Source: Planktothrix agardhii NIES-204 (GTDB taxonomy: Bacteria > Cyanobacteriota > Cyanobacteriia > Cyanobacteriales > Microcoleaceae). Taken from it: DNA of 64,000 nt. Both the position numbers and the translations under genes were made by a program. The stretch covers positions 1,691,501 through 1,755,500 of the forward strand of contig AP017991.1 in assembly GCA_003609755.1 (NCBI GenBank). The letters are read 5' to 3'. Below the pieces are notes generated by a model, which was given only the letters and a program-made list of their open reading frames with translations, was not told where the DNA came from and did no database searches. Each line of letters opens with the position of its first letter. Positions within the stretch are counted from its first letter, which is position 1. Shown here piece by piece: positions 45,736-53,818 of this stretch.

Positions 45736-46371
45736 ATGCGAATTAAAATTTGTGGAATTACTCGACCGGATCAGGGTTGTGCGATCGCCCAAATGGGGGC
45801 GACAATGTTAGGATTTATTTGTGTTCGGTGCTCCCCTCGTTATGCCACGTCGGAGCAAATTCGCAGGATTTTAGAGAATTTACCCAACTCGATTCAAACT
45901 ATTGGTGTATTTGCTAATGTGAGTGTGGAGGAAATTTATCAAACGGTCAGGGAAACGGGATTAACTGGTGTACAACTGCATGGGGATGAATCTCCTGATT
46001 TTTGCGATCGCCTGCGTCAAATCCTTCCTGATACAGAACTGATTAAAGCCCTACGGGTTAAATCCCCAGCGACTTTAATTCAAGCTCAAGACTATTTTAA
46101 TTATATTGATTCGCTATTATTAGATGCTTATCATCCGCAACAGTTGGGAGGGACAGGTCAAAGGTTAGACTGGCAAATTTTGAAACCATTTTCCCCCCCC
46201 TGTTCCTGGTTTTTAGCCGGAGGATTAACCCCGGATAATATTGGGGAAGCATTGCAACAGTTACAGCCCGATGGTATTGATCTCTCTAGTGGGGTTGAAC
46301 GTTCTGCTGGTGATAAAGATTTAGCAAAAGTGAGTCAATTATTTCAAGTTCTCACGGATTTTTATTCTTAA
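45736..46371 (+). CDS. trpF: Phosphoribosylanthranilate isomerase
   Basis: A TIM-barrel isomerase of tryptophan biosynthesis. From ATG 45736 the product has 211 residues and begins [14 protein letters not shown], which carries the catalytic Cys and the usual start. [12 protein letters not shown] and [18 protein letters not shown] (with the catalytic Asp) follow, then [11 protein letters not shown] and DLSSGVER for phosphate binding. A TTG start 45 bases upstream is possible but adds non-conserved residues. Monocistronic. Confidence 0.93.
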   Translation: MRIKICGITRPDQGCAIAQMGATMLGFICVRCSPRYATSEQIRRILENLPNSIQTIGVFANVSVEEIYQTVRETGLTGVQLHGDESPDFCDRLRQILPDTELIKALRVKSPATLIQAQDYFNYIDSLLLDAYHPQQLGGTGQRLDWQILKPFSPPCSWFLAGGLTPDNIGEALQQLQPDGIDLSSGVERSAGDKDLAKVSQLFQVLTDFYS

Positions 46372-46460
46372 ATAATCATTGAATTGATGGTAGTTTTAAC
46401 CCTGGCTTAAAACTTTGATGAGTGATTCATCGCCGCCAACTCCTTAAATTTATTCTGAAC

Positions 46461-46820
46461 TTAATCCTGATTTTTGTTACCCTCCCCATCTGGATCAACT
46501 TCCTCCTCTAATGTAACTTCTGGAAATTCCCGATGTAAATTTTCCATCATAGATTTGAGAGAACTCCGAGGAATATAAGGCCAACCCCCTTTAGATTCAA
46601 TTTCTCGTAATAAATGATAGAGTTTTTGACGACTATCGGGTAAAGATTGCTGAAATAAACTTTCTCGGATGTTCTGGTGTAACTGTTCTAAAATTCTCAG
46701 TACCGCTAAAATTTCCAGAGGGTTTCCTTCGGCGGTTGTGGCTAAGGTTAAAACCTTTTCTGCCAGAAATTCAAGCTGAGTTGACCGAGCTTGTGAATCA
46801 AATTCAGTGGAATTGTCCAT
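46461..46820 (-). CDS. Conserved hypothetical protein, 119 aa
   Basis: A soluble, mostly helical acidic protein. LEFLAEKVLTLATTAEGNPL and LAVLRILEQLHQNIRE suggest an alpha-helical bundle, WPYIPRSSLKSMMENL is the most distinctive stretch, and the C-terminus is acidic (EEEVDPDGEG). I recall similar proteins as cyanobacterial hypotheticals. Function unknown. Convergent with trpF. Confidence 0.65.
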   Translation of the reverse strand: MDNSTEFDSQARSTQLEFLAEKVLTLATTAEGNPLEILAVLRILEQLHQNIRESLFQQSLPDSRQKLYHLLREIESKGGWPYIPRSSLKSMMENLHREFPEVTLEEEVDPDGEGNKNQD

Positions 46821-46969
46821 AATTGAAATCTATCATTGCCAAAAACCTAATGAGAGAGGGCGCTCAATAAATTAACTTAATTAGTTTAACTTATCGTTGA
46901 AAAATTTGTACTTCGTCAGAAAAACAGTCACGAGCCTTGTACGGGTATGGTGTAGAATCACTATTGGGT

Positions 46970-47381
46970 TAAGATTCAGCTACCAAATAGCTCCGGTGAT
47001 TCAACGTGAACAACTCCGTTGAAACAAAATTCCTCCCGTCTTTGTACCGAGGAGTTCGAGAACGCAACCCTAGAAGTGTTAAGACTTGTGGCTAGGTCGC
47101 CAACAACGATTTTCTTCGCCACAAACCTAATTTCACCAAAAAACGAGCGAGAAGCCCCTGGCTTTAGACATGGGGAGGAAAGTGGCTGCGGTTTCAACCG
47201 CCTTCAATATTTCCTGATCTAAAAGTAAGCGCAATTGCAATATCTTTTATAAGGGTAGTTGTTTTGAGCGTGTAGAGGTGATTTGATAGCGCCTTTGAGA
47301 GTTTTCGGATTCATTCAAGAATCCCCGTGGCTTCAGCCCTGGGGAGTATCAAATATCAATTTTGCATATTTGAGGTTGACA
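46970..47381. mobile_element. IS200/IS605-like remnants upstream of psbO
   Basis: No gene is supported in this gap. Two related imperfect hairpins are visible: CCCCTGGCTTTAGACATGGGG (written here 47155-47175) and a sister copy at 47323-47344 (CCCCGTGGCTTCAGCCCTGG then GG). Both resemble the right-end palindromes that follow tnpB in cyanobacterial IS605-type elements. The second lies only about 40 bp before the psbO start and so within its promoter or leader. Confidence 0.45.
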
Positions 47382-48218
47382 ATGAGATATCGCGCTTTGG
47401 TTGCTGCACTATTAGCAATCTGTTTAACTGTACTTACAGCTTGTTCTGATGGCCCAGAGGCTAAAGATCCGAAGCTACTGACCTATGATGACATTAGAAA
47501 TACAGGATTAGCTGTGAACTGTCCGACTTTACCCGAAACAGCCCGGGGTTCTATTGCGATTGATGGTGGTAAGTCCTACAGTATCAGTGGTTTGTGTCTG
47601 CAACCCACCAGCTATTTTGTCAAGCAAGAATCTACCAACAAACGCAAAGAAGCTGAATTTGTTCCGGGTCGTTTATTAACCCGATTCACCTATAGCTTAG
47701 ATCAAATTGGGGGTAACCTGCTGGTGGGTTCCGATGGTAAACTCACCTTTGAAGAAAAAGATGGGATAGATTTCCAACCGATTACGGTTTTATTACCCGG
47801 TGGTGAAGAAGTTCCTTTCTTGTTCACGGTTAAAGGGTTAGTGGCGAGTTCCCAACCGGGATTATCCAGTATCAACACTTCTACCGATTTACGCGGGGAT
47901 TTTAACGTTCCTTCCTATCGAGGTGCTAATTTCTTAGATCCTAAAGCCCGTGGGGTGAATGCTGGCTATGACAACGCCGTTGCTTTACCTGCAACCGCCG
48001 ATGGAGCCGATTTAAGCACTGCTAATGTCAAGTTAGCAGATACCAAAGTTAAAGCGGGTCAGATTTCTTTACAAGTTTCTAAAATTGACGGCGAAACCGG
48101 AGAGGTGGCTGGAATTTTTGAAAGTGAACAGCCTTCTGATGATGATTTGGGTGCGAAGGAATCCTTGGCTGTGAAAGTTCGGGGTGTTTTCTATGGTCGG
48201 ATTGAAACTGCTTCCTAA
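47382..48218 (+). CDS. psbO: Photosystem II manganese-stabilising protein PsbO
   Basis: The lumenal extrinsic 33-kDa protein that stabilises the Mn4CaO5 cluster. The start is ATG 47382 (MRYRALVAALLAICLTVLTA) because the preceding in-frame codons are IS-like sequence. A lipoprotein-type signal with LTAC (Cys21) precedes the mature part, which begins with the LLTYDDI family motif. The conserved disulfide Cys pair lies in AVNCPTLP and GLCLQP. Mature beta-barrel of normal length, 278 residues in all. Confidence 0.95.
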   Translation: MRYRALVAALLAICLTVLTACSDGPEAKDPKLLTYDDIRNTGLAVNCPTLPETARGSIAIDGGKSYSISGLCLQPTSYFVKQESTNKRKEAEFVPGRLLTRFTYSLDQIGGNLLVGSDGKLTFEEKDGIDFQPITVLLPGGEEVPFLFTVKGLVASSQPGLSSINTSTDLRGDFNVPSYRGANFLDPKARGVNAGYDNAVALPATADGADLSTANVKLADTKVKAGQISLQVSKIDGETGEVAGIFESEQPSDDDLGAKESLAVKVRGVFYGRIETAS

Positions 48219-48690
48219 GCTGATCTATCCTTGAATTAAGTCCTGATTTGATCCAGGAAGAATGGGGGATCAACAGTTGCCTGTCTCCGGTTTGTGGACT
48301 TAATCACTGATTGGTGGTAGGTAAGGGTTCAGCCCTCAGCCTTCCTGAATTAACACAAAAATTTTTCGCCAAGTGAATATATATAGTTCCCAATTTCAGG
48401 AAATATTAATCAAATTTCTCTAAATATCTTGCGTTAACCCGGCAAGTTGGGCTACAATAATATGTTATTAGCCATAATAGTGTATATAAATTTGCTAAAG
48501 CTAGGCTTCTAGCCGATGGCTTAAAAGTCCTCGTTTAGTGCTTCAGCGACCTCACATTGACTATTAAATATAGGTTCAGAGTCCCCCCTGTGTTGGGGCT
48601 AACCCTCTAACCTCCCATGCCATTAAAGCCTAGTGTGGTCAAGATTGATACGGAACTTATTAGCCAGCCCTACCAACGCAGGATATTGTC
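48219..48690. other. psbO-sigF intergenic region
   Basis: About 470 bp without a gene. It must hold the psbO terminator and the sigF promoter, but no strong hairpin or clear promoter boxes stand out. An AAGGGTTCAGCCCTCAGCCTT stretch (one base at each end omitted would leave a weak GGGTT/AGCCC stem) near 48327-48347 is the best terminator candidate. Confidence 0.25.
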
Positions 48691-49464
48691 ATGCCTACTC
48701 AAGTTGTCAATTACCCTAGGGGAGAAAGTTTAGAACTGTTACACCAATATCAACAGTCTGCTTCCAAGGATATCCGTAACCGGATTGTTCAATTAAATAT
48801 TGGATTGGTGCGTAAGGAGGTACACCATTGGGTGAACCAATGTACGGAAAGTTATGAAGATTTACTTCAAGTCGGTTGTATTGGCTTAATTCGTGCAATT
48901 GAGCGATTTGACCTGTCGAAAGGTCATGCCTTTAGTTCTTTTGCGATTCCCTATATTCGGGGGGAAATTCAACACTATTTAAGGGATAAAAGCCCGTCGT
49001 TGCGGGTTCCCCGTCAATGGTTGACCTTACAACGGCAATCTGTGAAGGTAATTCAACAACTTCAGTTAGAACTCAAGCGCCCGCCCACGGATGGGGAAGT
49101 GGCGGAGGTTTTGGGAATTTCTGTGAATGAGTGGAATGAGGTTAGGTTAGCTAATAGCAACCGTTCTATGCTGAGTTTGGATGCTCCGATTATGGATGGG
49201 GAAGATGGAGCGACCTGTTTGGGGGAATTAGTTCCCGATGGTCGTTATCGGAGTTTTCAGTTGGCGCAGGAGGATCAAATTCGTGTCCAGCAGGCTTTGG
49301 CTAAATTAGAGGACGGAACCCGTAAGGTTTTGGAGTTTGTGTTTCTGTATGATTTAACCCAGAAGGAAACGGCCGAACGTTTGGGTATTAGTTCGGTGAC
49401 GGTTTCCCGTCGGGTGAAAAAAGGGTTAAGTTCTTTGCAGAAAATGATGTCTGGTGGTGAGTAG
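48691..49464 (+). CDS. sigF: Group 3 RNA polymerase sigma factor, SigF type
   Basis: A 257-residue alternative sigma factor of the SigB/SigF/SigG subfamily. Region 2 includes DLLQVGCIGLIRAIERFDL and AFSSFAIPYIRGEIQHYLRD, region 3 RPPTDGEVAEVLGI, and region 4 QKETAERLGISSVTVSRRVK with its helix-turn-helix. In Synechocystis SigF is required for pilA expression and motility, and in Nostoc it belongs to the hormogonium network (established knowledge). Here it lies a short distance from the hps pseudopilin locus, a fitting context. Start ATG 48691 after AGGATATTGTC. A strong hairpin follows. Confidence 0.92.
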   Translation: MPTQVVNYPRGESLELLHQYQQSASKDIRNRIVQLNIGLVRKEVHHWVNQCTESYEDLLQVGCIGLIRAIERFDLSKGHAFSSFAIPYIRGEIQHYLRDKSPSLRVPRQWLTLQRQSVKVIQQLQLELKRPPTDGEVAEVLGISVNEWNEVRLANSNRSMLSLDAPIMDGEDGATCLGELVPDGRYRSFQLAQEDQIRVQQALAKLEDGTRKVLEFVFLYDLTQKETAERLGISSVTVSRRVKKGLSSLQKMMSGGE

Positions 49465-49479
49465 TTGAGTTTTTGGGAA

Positions 49480-49514
49480 TTGACACTCTCACCGTATAAA
49501 GGTGAGAGTGTCAA
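49480..49514 (+). terminator. Strong hairpin after sigF
   Basis: A 14-base perfect inverted repeat, TTGACACTCTCACC and GGTGAGAGTGTCAA, with a 7-base loop (GTATAAA), 15 bp after the sigF stop. No T tract follows, so it may act as a terminator shared with the convergent panD gene or as an RNA-end stabiliser. Confidence 0.7.
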
Positions 49515-49571
49515 CTGAATGTACCTGAAATTTATGGGCAAATTGGTTACTGTAGTTACGGGGTTTGCGGA

Positions 49572-50015
49572 TCATGACGATGTGTGACCTTCTGGAATTC
49601 CTGGCAAAGAGTGAAATTCAACACTTCCTTGATTTGGAGTTAGAGTTTGATAGAGAAGTTCTTGACAATGATTATTTTCATCAGCCACGATTATTTTCGC
49701 TTCGTGTCCATTTTTTAAGATTTCGGAGCGATCGCATTGTTCATTTGCCCAAATAATTAGTAGATCATCTTTCTGACATAGCAGTGCTGCCCCACCATTT
49801 GGACAAACTATGCCAGAACCTGCTTCACCTGGTAAAACATAGGTTGACCAACGGTTGCCATTATTGATATTGACGATTTGTACTTCTTCTAAAGGTAACA
49901 TTCCTACCTTTTCTAACAAGTCTGAGTCTATGGTTAAACTACCAACATAGTCACGCTTTGCCTCTGTAACCCTGACCCGATGAAGTTTTGCGTGCATTAG
50001 TTTGATTATACCCAT
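49572..50015 (-). CDS. panD: Aspartate 1-decarboxylase (pyruvoyl)
   Basis: Makes beta-alanine for pantothenate synthesis. The 147-residue proenzyme has [20 protein letters not shown], with self-cleavage expected between Gly25 and Ser26 to form the pyruvoyl group. [18 protein letters not shown] and [18 protein letters not shown] follow as in the family. Start ATG 50013-50015 with AAAGGAAAATA upstream. The C-terminus is slightly longer than in E. coli. Convergent with sigF. Confidence 0.93.
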   Translation of the reverse strand: MGIIKLMHAKLHRVRVTEAKRDYVGSLTIDSDLLEKVGMLPLEEVQIVNINNGNRWSTYVLPGEAGSGIVCPNGGAALLCQKDDLLIIWANEQCDRSEILKNGHEAKIIVADENNHCQELLYQTLTPNQGSVEFHSLPGIPEGHTSS

Positions 50016-50234
50016 TATTTTCCTTTTTGATTTATTTGTACAATTAGAGTTTTTAGAAAATCAGAATACCTGTACCCGCCCCGACATCTAGGATAGTGAC
50101 ATCAAAAAGCCTAAGTAGAACTTAGGGGTTTTAACCCATTTTTCTGATAAGTCCCCATTAAAAAGGGGGATTTAGGGGGATCTGGTCTGGGATGAAAGCA
50201 ACGAGATTATTGCTTAATTTGATTACACAGGTAC

Positions 50235-50297
50235 TATAGCAGGGAACAGCCCCCCCAAACCTCCCGTGCACGGGGGGCTAGGGGCAGGGCTGTTTAG
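50235..50297. repeat. Dispersed C-rich repeat (GTGCACG type), single copy
   Basis: Contains GCAGGGAACAGCCCCCC and CCCGTGCACGGGGGGCTAGG, able to fold on itself through GTGCAC and CAGCCC/GGGCTG. The same sequence type is repeated in tandem at 61509-61650 and once near 61805-61860. It sits between the panD start and the end of the pseudopilin gene, close to the latter's stop and perhaps acting as its terminator. The rest of the 50016-50297 gap shows no gene. Confidence 0.65.
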
Positions 50298-50975
50298 TTA
50301 ATAACAATAGCGATCATTAGTATTGGGTTTGGTGTTTTCTTTTCCAATGCGGGTCACACCGAGAACGGTGGAAATAATCACGCAGCGTTTAGTGTTGCCG
50401 AGGTCGGGATGGTTCAGGGTGATGGTTCCGAGCACTTGTAAACTGGTTTGGGTGCATTCGTCGTTGGGGAAGTAGACGGGACAGCCTTTGTAGTTGAACA
50501 GGGCGCGGTACATTGGATCTTTTGTTGCTTTGGTGGTGACTTTGTTGGTGGTTGGGTTAATTTTACGCAGGCTGGTTTCGAGTTTGCCCTTGGGGTTGGG
50601 TTGTTTATCATCAATAATAATACCGGGTTCTAGGGTTTGCCAACTGCCAGCCGGGAGTTGAACTGGGGGGATACTAGCGGGATGGAGGGCAAATTTAATC
50701 GTTTTGGGGGTTTGTTGGGTTTCTTGGGTTTCTTGGATGCTGACTTGCCATGCGGTTTTTTCCCGTTTGGCATCGCTTTGAGCCATTTTGAATGCCCATT
50801 GCAGTTGTCCTGTGGAGGAGGCGAGACGATGGCGGTTAATGAAACCTAACCAACTGGGGATAGCAATGGCGCCTAGAACACCAATTATAAATATAATAAT
50901 TAGTTGTTCAATTAGGGTAAATCCGCTATTAGAGGAGGTTAAGGAGCGATCGCAGGTCTTTTTTTGATTGATCAT
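50298..50975 (-). CDS. Type IV pilin-like (pseudopilin) protein
   Basis: A 225-residue prepilin-like protein. The class III signal ends at Gly18 in NSGFTLIEQL with Glu at +5 of the mature chain, then a hydrophobic helix IIIFIIGVLGAIAIPSWLGF. The globular part has cysteines at KGCPVYF, NDECTQ, and the end NTKRCVIIS...RYCY, suggesting disulfides. The GspH/FimT-like order GFTLIE...A-PSWLGFINRHRL is shared with the next pseudopilin at 51289, so the two are paralogues. Last gene of the hps-type cluster and separated from it by 313 bp. Confidence 0.85.
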   Translation of the reverse strand: MINQKKTCDRSLTSSNSGFTLIEQLIIIFIIGVLGAIAIPSWLGFINRHRLASSTGQLQWAFKMAQSDAKREKTAWQVSIQETQETQQTPKTIKFALHPASIPPVQLPAGSWQTLEPGIIIDDKQPNPKGKLETSLRKINPTTNKVTTKATKDPMYRALFNYKGCPVYFPNDECTQTSLQVLGTITLNHPDLGNTKRCVIISTVLGVTRIGKENTKPNTNDRYCY

Positions 50976-51288
50976 TTTAGCACACCTGATTTTAACTAAA
51001 GTAGTTATGTTTTCTGAGCGAACCTAACTACCAGTCTGCAAAAAATCAGGGGCTTTGACCACGGGAGAATTACGGATCTTTTAAAATTATTTTGAACATT
51101 GAAATTTTAATCAATCAGTGAAATTACGGAGTTATGGTAGCTTTTGTGGCTATCCTGACAGGGATTGAGCTTAATTTAACCATAAAGACACAGAAGACAC
51201 AAAGAAGTTGTAAACCACGCTATTTGCTGATTGGTCTATAATTGTAATGCCGCCAGGTGGTGGCTACGCGATCGCATTCTTTCAATAT
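50976..51288. other. Intergenic region between pseudopilin genes
   Basis: No gene seen. Contains a copy of a dispersed motif, AACCATAAAGACACAGAAGA at about 51178-51197 followed by CACAAAGAAGTTGTAAA, similar to ACCACAAAGACACAAAAAAG at about 35590-35609. Function unknown. May hold a promoter for the last pseudopilin gene. Confidence 0.35.
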
Positions 51289-51972
51289 TTAGGGAGGGGT
51301 GGGACAATTAGTGTTCTCTGCGGTTCTCATTCCTCCTAACAAGGTTTCAACCATAACACACCGTTTACTTGTCCCATCGGGTAAGGATACTGTCACCGTG
51401 AAAGGTACGTCATTGACTGGGGTTTTTCCGTTCTTATTAACGACCTCTCCATACTGATTAAACACTAAAATCCAATTTTTTGAATATTGGTTCTTAAAAT
51501 CATCTGGTTGATCTGTTTTCACATCTGGATCACTTGAGGTTTGAATCTCCATATTTGATACCAACTTTACTTGCTTTTCTTTAATTGAGCCTGATACACT
51601 TAGAGGCTGCCAGAATTGATCCTGTTCTGTTTTAGCAGTTACAGTTATTGGATATACTCTAAACCGAGGAGGATCAGAAGCTCCATCAAATTCAACAACG
51701 TGAGCTAATTTTTTATGTTTAGCTTCGCTTTGGGTATTTTGTATAGTTCTGTAAACCTCATCATTTAAACTATAAATGCGCTGTCTATTGACGAAACCAA
51801 GCCAACCAGGAGCGGCGATCGCACTTAAAATTGCAACCATTAATACAACGACTACTACTTCAATCAAGCTAAATCCAGCTTCATTTTTATGAAAATTTGA
51901 CTGAGATTTTAGTTTAGACTGCTTTGTTAAAAGTAAAAATTTTATTAGCCCATTTAAGTTTGGTGTTTTCAT
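51289..51972 (-). CDS. Type IV pilin-like (pseudopilin) protein, GspH-like
   Basis: A 227-residue pseudopilin with an unusually long leader of 33 residues ending NEAGFSLIEV (Gly33, Glu +5). The membrane helix VVVVVLMVAILSAIAAPGWL follows, then NRQRIYSLNDEVYRTIQNTQ as in GspH/FimT proteins, and a C-terminal GTSKRCVMVETLLGG that matches the 50298 paralogue. A good ribosome-binding site (AGGAAACA) precedes the ATG. 36 bp downstream of hpsC, so co-transcribed. In Nostoc the hps locus has several pseudopilins (HpsB-D); this may be an HpsD equivalent (inference). Confidence 0.85.
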   Translation of the reverse strand: MKTPNLNGLIKFLLLTKQSKLKSQSNFHKNEAGFSLIEVVVVVLMVAILSAIAAPGWLGFVNRQRIYSLNDEVYRTIQNTQSEAKHKKLAHVVEFDGASDPPRFRVYPITVTAKTEQDQFWQPLSVSGSIKEKQVKLVSNMEIQTSSDPDVKTDQPDDFKNQYSKNWILVFNQYGEVVNKNGKTPVNDVPFTVTVSLPDGTSKRCVMVETLLGGMRTAENTNCPTPP

Positions 51973-52008
51973 TGTTTCCTTACCTAGTTATTAACTCTAC
52001 TTGATGCT

Positions 52009-53037
52009 TTACTGACCCACAGAACCTCTACCTTGAACAATGATATTTTTTTGTGGAAAATAAGCTGGTTTCGTGGGATCATAAGCTGCTCCCGGTTGAA
52101 TTTTAACCAAAGCATTTCCTCGAATATTAACTTGAGCTATAGTTCTCTTAGAATCTACACAAGCAAAAAACCCCCCATTATTAGTTCCAATCATTTGAGC
52201 ATCGGCTGCATCTGCTGATCCTAATACTTGTTGACAATAATTAGGGTCGAGCGCCTTAACTTTACTTTTATCAATATAATCCACTAAAACTTGTTTTGTT
52301 TGTGTAATTTTAGCGGCTCCCTCACTTGTCCAGTTATTCATCTTGTCTTCTAAAGTGCCAGAACCTGTGAATTCCAGAGGTTTAAAACCGTTATCTTTTT
52401 GCGCTTCGGGAATATTTTTAATATAATCCTGGAAGTCTTGATTAGGATCTTTGACTCCATCCCTAATTTGTAATCGGGTAATCCGAGCTTGCGTAGACCA
52501 TTTTTTATCTGTATCTTGCTTTGTGTTTAAATAGTAAGCTACTAATGAATATACTTGAGCATCATCACAAAGATTAGGCTCAGGAGGGTCTTTAGGAGGG
52601 TCTTTAGGAGGGTCATCACAATAATCTTTGGCTGGGCCCACAGTGCCTTCATACTCGCTTAATGGAGGGATAACATCAGGAATAAAATCTTGTTTCCAAA
52701 AAATTAAGATTGGTTCTTCACCCGTGGCATCCAAGGGAAGTTGAGTTTTAATTTTCTCAACTCCGGTTTTATTATAAATATAAATAGCTTGGGAGAGATC
52801 CCGCTTAATAAAATCTGTAGCGGCTTCTAACTCTTGATCAGTAGCGGCTTTAACTCCTTCTGTGCGATCGCTTTGTAGGACATCGACAACAAAGGCTAAA
52901 ATCGGTGTGATAATTACTGCTGCCATAATCATTCCGATCAGCAGTTCAATCATTGTAAAGCCACTCGTCTTTTGATGCTGAAGCAAAGATTTTTGCTTTA
53001 GCCTATTTTGGCATAAAATCAGGAGTGATGTTTTCAT
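52009..53037 (-). CDS. hpsC: Hormogonium polysaccharide secretion pseudopilin HpsC-like
   Basis: A 342-residue PilW/GspJ-like pseudopilin. Leader cut at Gly26 in KTSGFTMIELL (Glu +5), hydrophobic helix IGMIMAAVIITPILAFVVDV, then DQELEAATDFIKRDLSQAIY. A Pro/Asp/Lys repeat DPPKDPPKDPPEPNL lies near residues 148-163. The order hpsA-hpsB-hpsC is as in Nostoc punctiforme, where the locus is required for hormogonium polysaccharide and gliding. The symbol is assigned from order, length and type. Confidence 0.78.
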   Translation of the reverse strand: MKTSLLILCQNRLKQKSLLQHQKTSGFTMIELLIGMIMAAVIITPILAFVVDVLQSDRTEGVKAATDQELEAATDFIKRDLSQAIYIYNKTGVEKIKTQLPLDATGEEPILIFWKQDFIPDVIPPLSEYEGTVGPAKDYCDDPPKDPPKDPPEPNLCDDAQVYSLVAYYLNTKQDTDKKWSTQARITRLQIRDGVKDPNQDFQDYIKNIPEAQKDNGFKPLEFTGSGTLEDKMNNWTSEGAAKITQTKQVLVDYIDKSKVKALDPNYCQQVLGSADAADAQMIGTNNGGFFACVDSKRTIAQVNIRGNALVKIQPGAAYDPTKPAYFPQKNIIVQGRGSVGQ

Positions 53038-53128
53038 TTTAAGGTTTACCTCTAAGGTTTTACCATTTTTGGACTTAACGCTGAAAGTTTCATCAATTTC
53101 AAATTAGAACACTAACAGCTTTGAATCA

Positions 53129-53761
53129 TTAGGGAGTTTTTAAGCGATTTTCTATATCTTGAAAACTTGTTTGGCTTCCTATTATTTGAGTTGTAATTTC
53201 AGATAGAGGAACTTTAGGGTTTCCTAAGCCTTTTGTTGATTGTAATTTTCCTTGTTGCAGTGGGCTACTGTCTTTAAACGCATCTGAGCGATACACTCTA
53301 ACAATCAGTTGATAGCCGTCCTCTAGTTTGGCATCAGTGACTTTGTTAATCGCTACTCCTTGAACAATCATGTCCATTAATCCTTTACCTGGAGTTGGGT
53401 CGTTTGGAAGAGTACATTTGCCATCACTATCATTATCCACACAGTATAGATGACCTACTGGGCTAGTACAAACTTGGCCAGCATCACAGGTTAGGGAACC
53501 TGCACTTGTTGGAGCATCAGTTGGTGTGTTTAAGGTTGGTGGTGGAACTGCTCCTGAACGAACTGCATCAATATAGGTATTAGCCGCTTTACTCCCCAGT
53601 TCAACCCGTTTGGCTTGAACACGGGTCGCAAAGGAAAAAGCCAGTAAAGGTGCAACGGCAACCATTAAAACCGTTACAACAACTATAGCCATTAAAGATT
53701 CGAGAATGGTATATCCAGATTGACTGGAGGGGTGGGGATGTTTCTGTTTTGGGGTATTCAT
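53129..53761 (-). CDS. hpsB: Hormogonium polysaccharide secretion pseudopilin HpsB-like
   Basis: A 210-residue PilV/GspI-like pseudopilin. Leader cut at Gly16 in QSGYTILESLMAI (Glu +5), hydrophobic helix VVVTVLMVAVAPLLAFSFAT, then RVQAKRVELGSKAANTYIDA. Four cysteines in a short central region (LTCDAGQVC, LYC, KCTLP) likely form a disulfide loop. It follows hpsA by 57 bp on the same strand. Confidence 0.78.
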   Translation of the reverse strand: MNTPKQKHPHPSSQSGYTILESLMAIVVVTVLMVAVAPLLAFSFATRVQAKRVELGSKAANTYIDAVRSGAVPPPTLNTPTDAPTSAGSLTCDAGQVCTSPVGHLYCVDNDSDGKCTLPNDPTPGKGLMDMIVQGVAINKVTDAKLEDGYQLIVRVYRSDAFKDSSPLQQGKLQSTKGLGNPKVPLSEITTQIIGSQTSFQDIENRLKTP

Positions 53762-53818
53762 AAGATTAAACTAGAAAGCTATAAAAAAACTAATCAATGA
53801 ATCAGGGTTTAAGTGTTA

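Noticed and set aside
45513-45746. 77-codon frame between psaK and trpF
   Set aside because: It runs through IS605-like hairpins and into the 5' end of trpF in the wrong frame.
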